Shown in pieces: positions 6,174 through 7,584 of a stretch of 7,584 nt of DNA (position 1 is its first letter; every line of letters starts with the position of its first letter). Location of the stretch: NCBI GenBank assembly GCA_937902695.1, contig CALFNI010000408.1, positions 1 through 7,584 on the forward strand. Reading direction: 5' to 3'. Under the pieces are notes generated by a model, which made no database searches, was not told where the DNA came from, and saw only the letters and a program-made list of their open reading frames with translations. A program made the position numbers and the translations under genes. This DNA is from an uncultured Rhodanobacteraceae bacterium. Lineage in GTDB: Bacteria > Pseudomonadota > Gammaproteobacteria > Xanthomonadales > Rhodanobacteraceae.

Positions 6174-6440
6174 CTAGTCAGTATCGAAGCCGTCGAACTC
6201 GCGCGCGACGATCGGCTCGCGCGTGACGTCGTCGACGCGCGCCGACGGCGGACCCCGCCAGAGCCAGCGCTCGAGCGCGGACAACGCGGCTTCGGAGCCG
6301 CTCGCGATGACTTCGACGCGACCGTCGGGGAGATTGCTCGCCGATCCGGCAAGGCCGAGCCGCAGCGCTTCATCGCGAGTCGATGCGCGAAAGAAGACGC
6401 CCTGCACGCGGCCCGAGACGAGAAAGCGCACCGTCGTCAT
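6174..6440 (-). CDS. acyP: Acylphosphatase
   Basis: This 88-residue protein is a standard-length acylphosphatase, a small cytosolic ferredoxin-like fold that hydrolyses acyl phosphates such as acetyl phosphate or carbamoyl phosphate. Both signature regions are intact: VSGRVQGVFFRAST (8-21), with the phosphate-binding loop and catalytic Arg18, and GSASNLPDGRVEVIASG (32-48), with catalytic Asn36. The C-terminal half shows LERWLWRGPPSARVDDV (56-72), also typical. The ATG at 6440-6438 lies 5 nt after the stop codon of the TlpA-family gene, and the stop codon TAG at 6176-6174 is 2 nt before the TTG of the pseudouridine synthase. It is therefore the middle of a tight operon. Its physiological substrate is unknown in most bacteria and the neighbours do not reveal it. 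Confidence 0.95.
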   Translation of the reverse strand: MTTVRFLVSGRVQGVFFRASTRDEALRLGLAGSASNLPDGRVEVIASGSEAALSALERWLWRGPPSARVDDVTREPIVAREFDGFDTD

Positions 6441-6445
6441 GCGCT

Positions 6446-6940
6446 CTAGGTTTTCTTCGCGGCCGCCGCGGCGATCGCCTTCTCAAGCTCGCCAGCCGTG
6501 ATCGGACCGGTGAATTTCCTGGCGACGCTGCCGTCCGGCGCGATCAGGAACGTCGTCGGCAGGCCCTTCGGTGCGCCGAAATCCTTCGGCGGCGATTCGA
6601 GCGGAACGTTCGCGATCGGATACGTGACCGGATGCTTCTGGAGGAAGCCCGTCACGTCGGCGATCTCCTCGCCGCCGAACGCTAGCCCGATCGCGCTGAC
6701 ATCGCTGCGGCTCGCGACGAAGCGCGAGATGTCCGGCATTTCCTTGATGCACGGCGAGCACCAGGTCGCCCAGAAATTGACGATGACCCATTTGCCGCGC
6801 TGCGCGGCGAGATCGAACGTCTTGCCGTCGAGCGTCTTGACCGACAGCGTCGGCATCTTCGCGGGTTCGGCATGCGCAGCGGCGAGCGGGGCGAGAAACG
6901 CCGCGAATGCGAGCGCGAGGCGCAGGAACATCGGCTTCAT
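6446..6940 (-). CDS. TlpA-family periplasmic thioredoxin-like protein
   Basis: The 164-residue protein has a Sec signal peptide (hydrophobic core at 5-21, likely cut after AHA at residue 24) followed by one thioredoxin-like domain. The active site is WATWCSPC (57-64; Cys61, Cys64), followed by IKEMP, which is typical of TlpA/ResA-type reductases. The cis-proline loop is GLPTTFLIAPDG (126-137; Pro128). It probably reduces or isomerises disulfides in the periplasm, for example in cytochrome c maturation or copper-site assembly; no cytochrome genes are nearby to narrow this down. The start ATG (6940-6938) overlaps the TGA of the upstream yihY-like gene in an ATGA and has a good ribosome site, GGAG at 6949-6946, 5 nt away. 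The C-terminus is an Ala/Lys-rich helix. Confidence 0.93.
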   Translation of the reverse strand: MKPMFLRLALAFAAFLAPLAAAHAEPAKMPTLSVKTLDGKTFDLAAQRGKWVIVNFWATWCSPCIKEMPDISRFVASRSDVSAIGLAFGGEEIADVTGFLQKHPVTYPIANVPLESPPKDFGAPKGLPTTFLIAPDGSVARKFTGPITAGELEKAIAAAAAKKT

Positions 6941-7584
6941 GTTTTCTCCGTCGAATCGTCGCGCACCGTTCCGGCGTCGATCCCAGGCTCAGACCGCGGG
7001 GCCGGACGAAAGATTTCGCTGAGCGGCACCTTGAGCCCGTTGCGGACGTCCGCTGCAAGCCGCGCGACGAGTTCGCGGACCTCGGCCGGCTCCTCGCGCG
7101 CGAGGCTCGCATCGTCGGGCAGACGGTACTTGCCCTCCTCGTAGATTTCCAGCAGGTCGACGCTGGCGAGGTCGCGCACGACGACCCATTCGCCGACTTC
7201 GTTGCACTGGATCAGGCCGATACGGTGCATATCGCCGAGATAGCGCTGCAGGAGATCGTCGGTCAGGAAGGGCTCGGCCGCCATCAGCGTCTCGCTCGTG
7301 AGGCCCCGGCCGTCGCGATGCGCGGCGGCGAAATGGCCGAGCACGCGCAGCAGCCCCGCGAACTCCTGTCCGGGCGCAAGGCGCGCGTTCGCGGGCCGGT
7401 AGTCGAACGCGTTGAGCGACGCCGTCAGCGACGCGCCGAACAGCACGATCGCCCACGAGAGATAGATCCAGAAGATGAAGATCGGCACGATCGCGAGCGC
7501 GCCGTAGACCTGCGCGTAGTTCGCGCGCGTCGCGTACAGCGCGAAGCCGCACTTGGCCGCCTCGAACAGCGCGGCCGCGATGAA
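6937..7584 (-). CDS. yihY: YihY/BrkB-family inner membrane protein, C-terminal part (5' end outside window)
   Basis: The frame is open from the window edge; the first visible residues are FIAAALFEAAKCGFALYATR, then NYAQVYGALAIVPIFIFWIY. This is the conserved YihY/UPF0761 pattern (K-GFALY, then VYGALA-IPIF-WIYLSW-IVL-GA) and forms the last transmembrane helices of a protein that usually has six. The visible 215 residues therefore include about 150 residues of C-terminal cytosolic extension (from NAFDYRPANARLAPGQ on). I recall this as the long form found in Xanthomonadales and absent from the ~290-residue E. coli protein. The extension is soluble and helical, with SVDLLEIYEEGKYRLPDD resembling the wing of a winged-helix domain. 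The GTG at 7488-7486 is an internal valine codon in the transmembrane segment, not a start. Biochemical function is unknown; older annotations as ribonuclease BN are wrong for this family. The stop codon overlaps the next ATG by four bases. Confidence 0.92.
   Translation of the reverse strand, partial: FIAAALFEAAKCGFALYATRANYAQVYGALAIVPIFIFWIYLSWAIVLFGASLTASLNAFDYRPANARLAPGQEFAGLLRVLGHFAAAHRDGRGLTSETLMAAEPFLTDDLLQRYLGDMHRIGLIQCNEVGEWVVVRDLASVDLLEIYEEGKYRLPDDASLAREEPAEVRELVARLAADVRNGLKVPLSEIFRPAPRSEPGIDAGTVRDDSTEKT
6946..6949 (-). promoter_or_regulatory. Shine-Dalgarno sequence of the TlpA-family gene
   Basis: GGAG followed by AAAAC and then ATG. It is the clearest ribosome site in the window, lies inside the last codons of the yihY-like gene, and supports the ATG at 6940-6938. 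Confidence 0.7.

Noticed and set aside
5015..6373. A 452-codon minus-strand frame that the A8 slippery site could enter by -1 shift
   Set aside because: The product is Arg-rich and family-free, and it overlaps three genes out of frame. No support for a functional frameshift product.
6937..7488. A complete 183-residue gene starting at 7488
   Set aside because: The start would be a GTG inside a transmembrane segment, and the frame continues upstream to the window edge with clear YihY-family sequence.

Overview
The window is ordinary GC-rich chromosome (roughly two thirds G+C by eye), most likely from a gammaproteobacterium of the Xanthomonadales/Rhodanobacteraceae type. The evidence is the AccA and Kbl sequences, a long-form YihY protein, the strong GCG/TCG/CTC codon preference, and a secreted protein ending in IFANGFE, a tail I associate from memory with secreted proteins of that group. 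The placement is an inference.

Layout. Bases 1-102 hold the last 33 codons of a plus-strand gene that looks like a RelE/ParE-type toxin. Three plus-strand genes follow: accA (199-1158, acetyl-CoA carboxylase carboxyltransferase alpha), an unrecognised exported protein (1207-2616), and kbl (2719-3912, glycine C-acetyltransferase). A head-to-head pair of palindromic repeats (3917-3986) lies in the convergent gap after kbl. Everything to its right is on the minus strand. In transcription order these are the 3' part of a yihY-like membrane protein gene (entering at 7584, ending 6937), a TlpA-family periplasmic thioredoxin (6940-6446), acylphosphatase acyP (6440-6174), an RsuA/RluB/RluE/RluF-type rRNA pseudouridine synthase (6171-5437), and a secreted seven-repeat FG-GAP beta-propeller protein (5364-3997).

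How the genes work together. The four genes from yihY to the pseudouridine synthase are packed as one transcription unit: ATGA overlap, then 5-nt gap, then 2-nt gap with a TTG start. Their products (membrane protein, periplasmic redox protein, small cytosolic hydrolase, rRNA modification enzyme) share no obvious pathway. The FG-GAP gene follows after 72 nt, with its own candidate promoter. On the plus strand, accA feeds fatty-acid synthesis and kbl threonine/glycine catabolism; tdh, the usual partner of kbl, is not next to it here.

No CRISPR array, rRNA, tRNA, integrase or insertion-sequence transposase is visible. No gene-free stretch exceeds about 100 bases. I did not find a convincing new biological system. 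The items most worth a second look are the palindromic repeat doublet with compensated base changes, the propeller protein with its C-terminal tail, the exported protein between accA and kbl, the stacked inverted repeats in the kbl leader, and the inverted repeat centred on the candidate accA -10 element.
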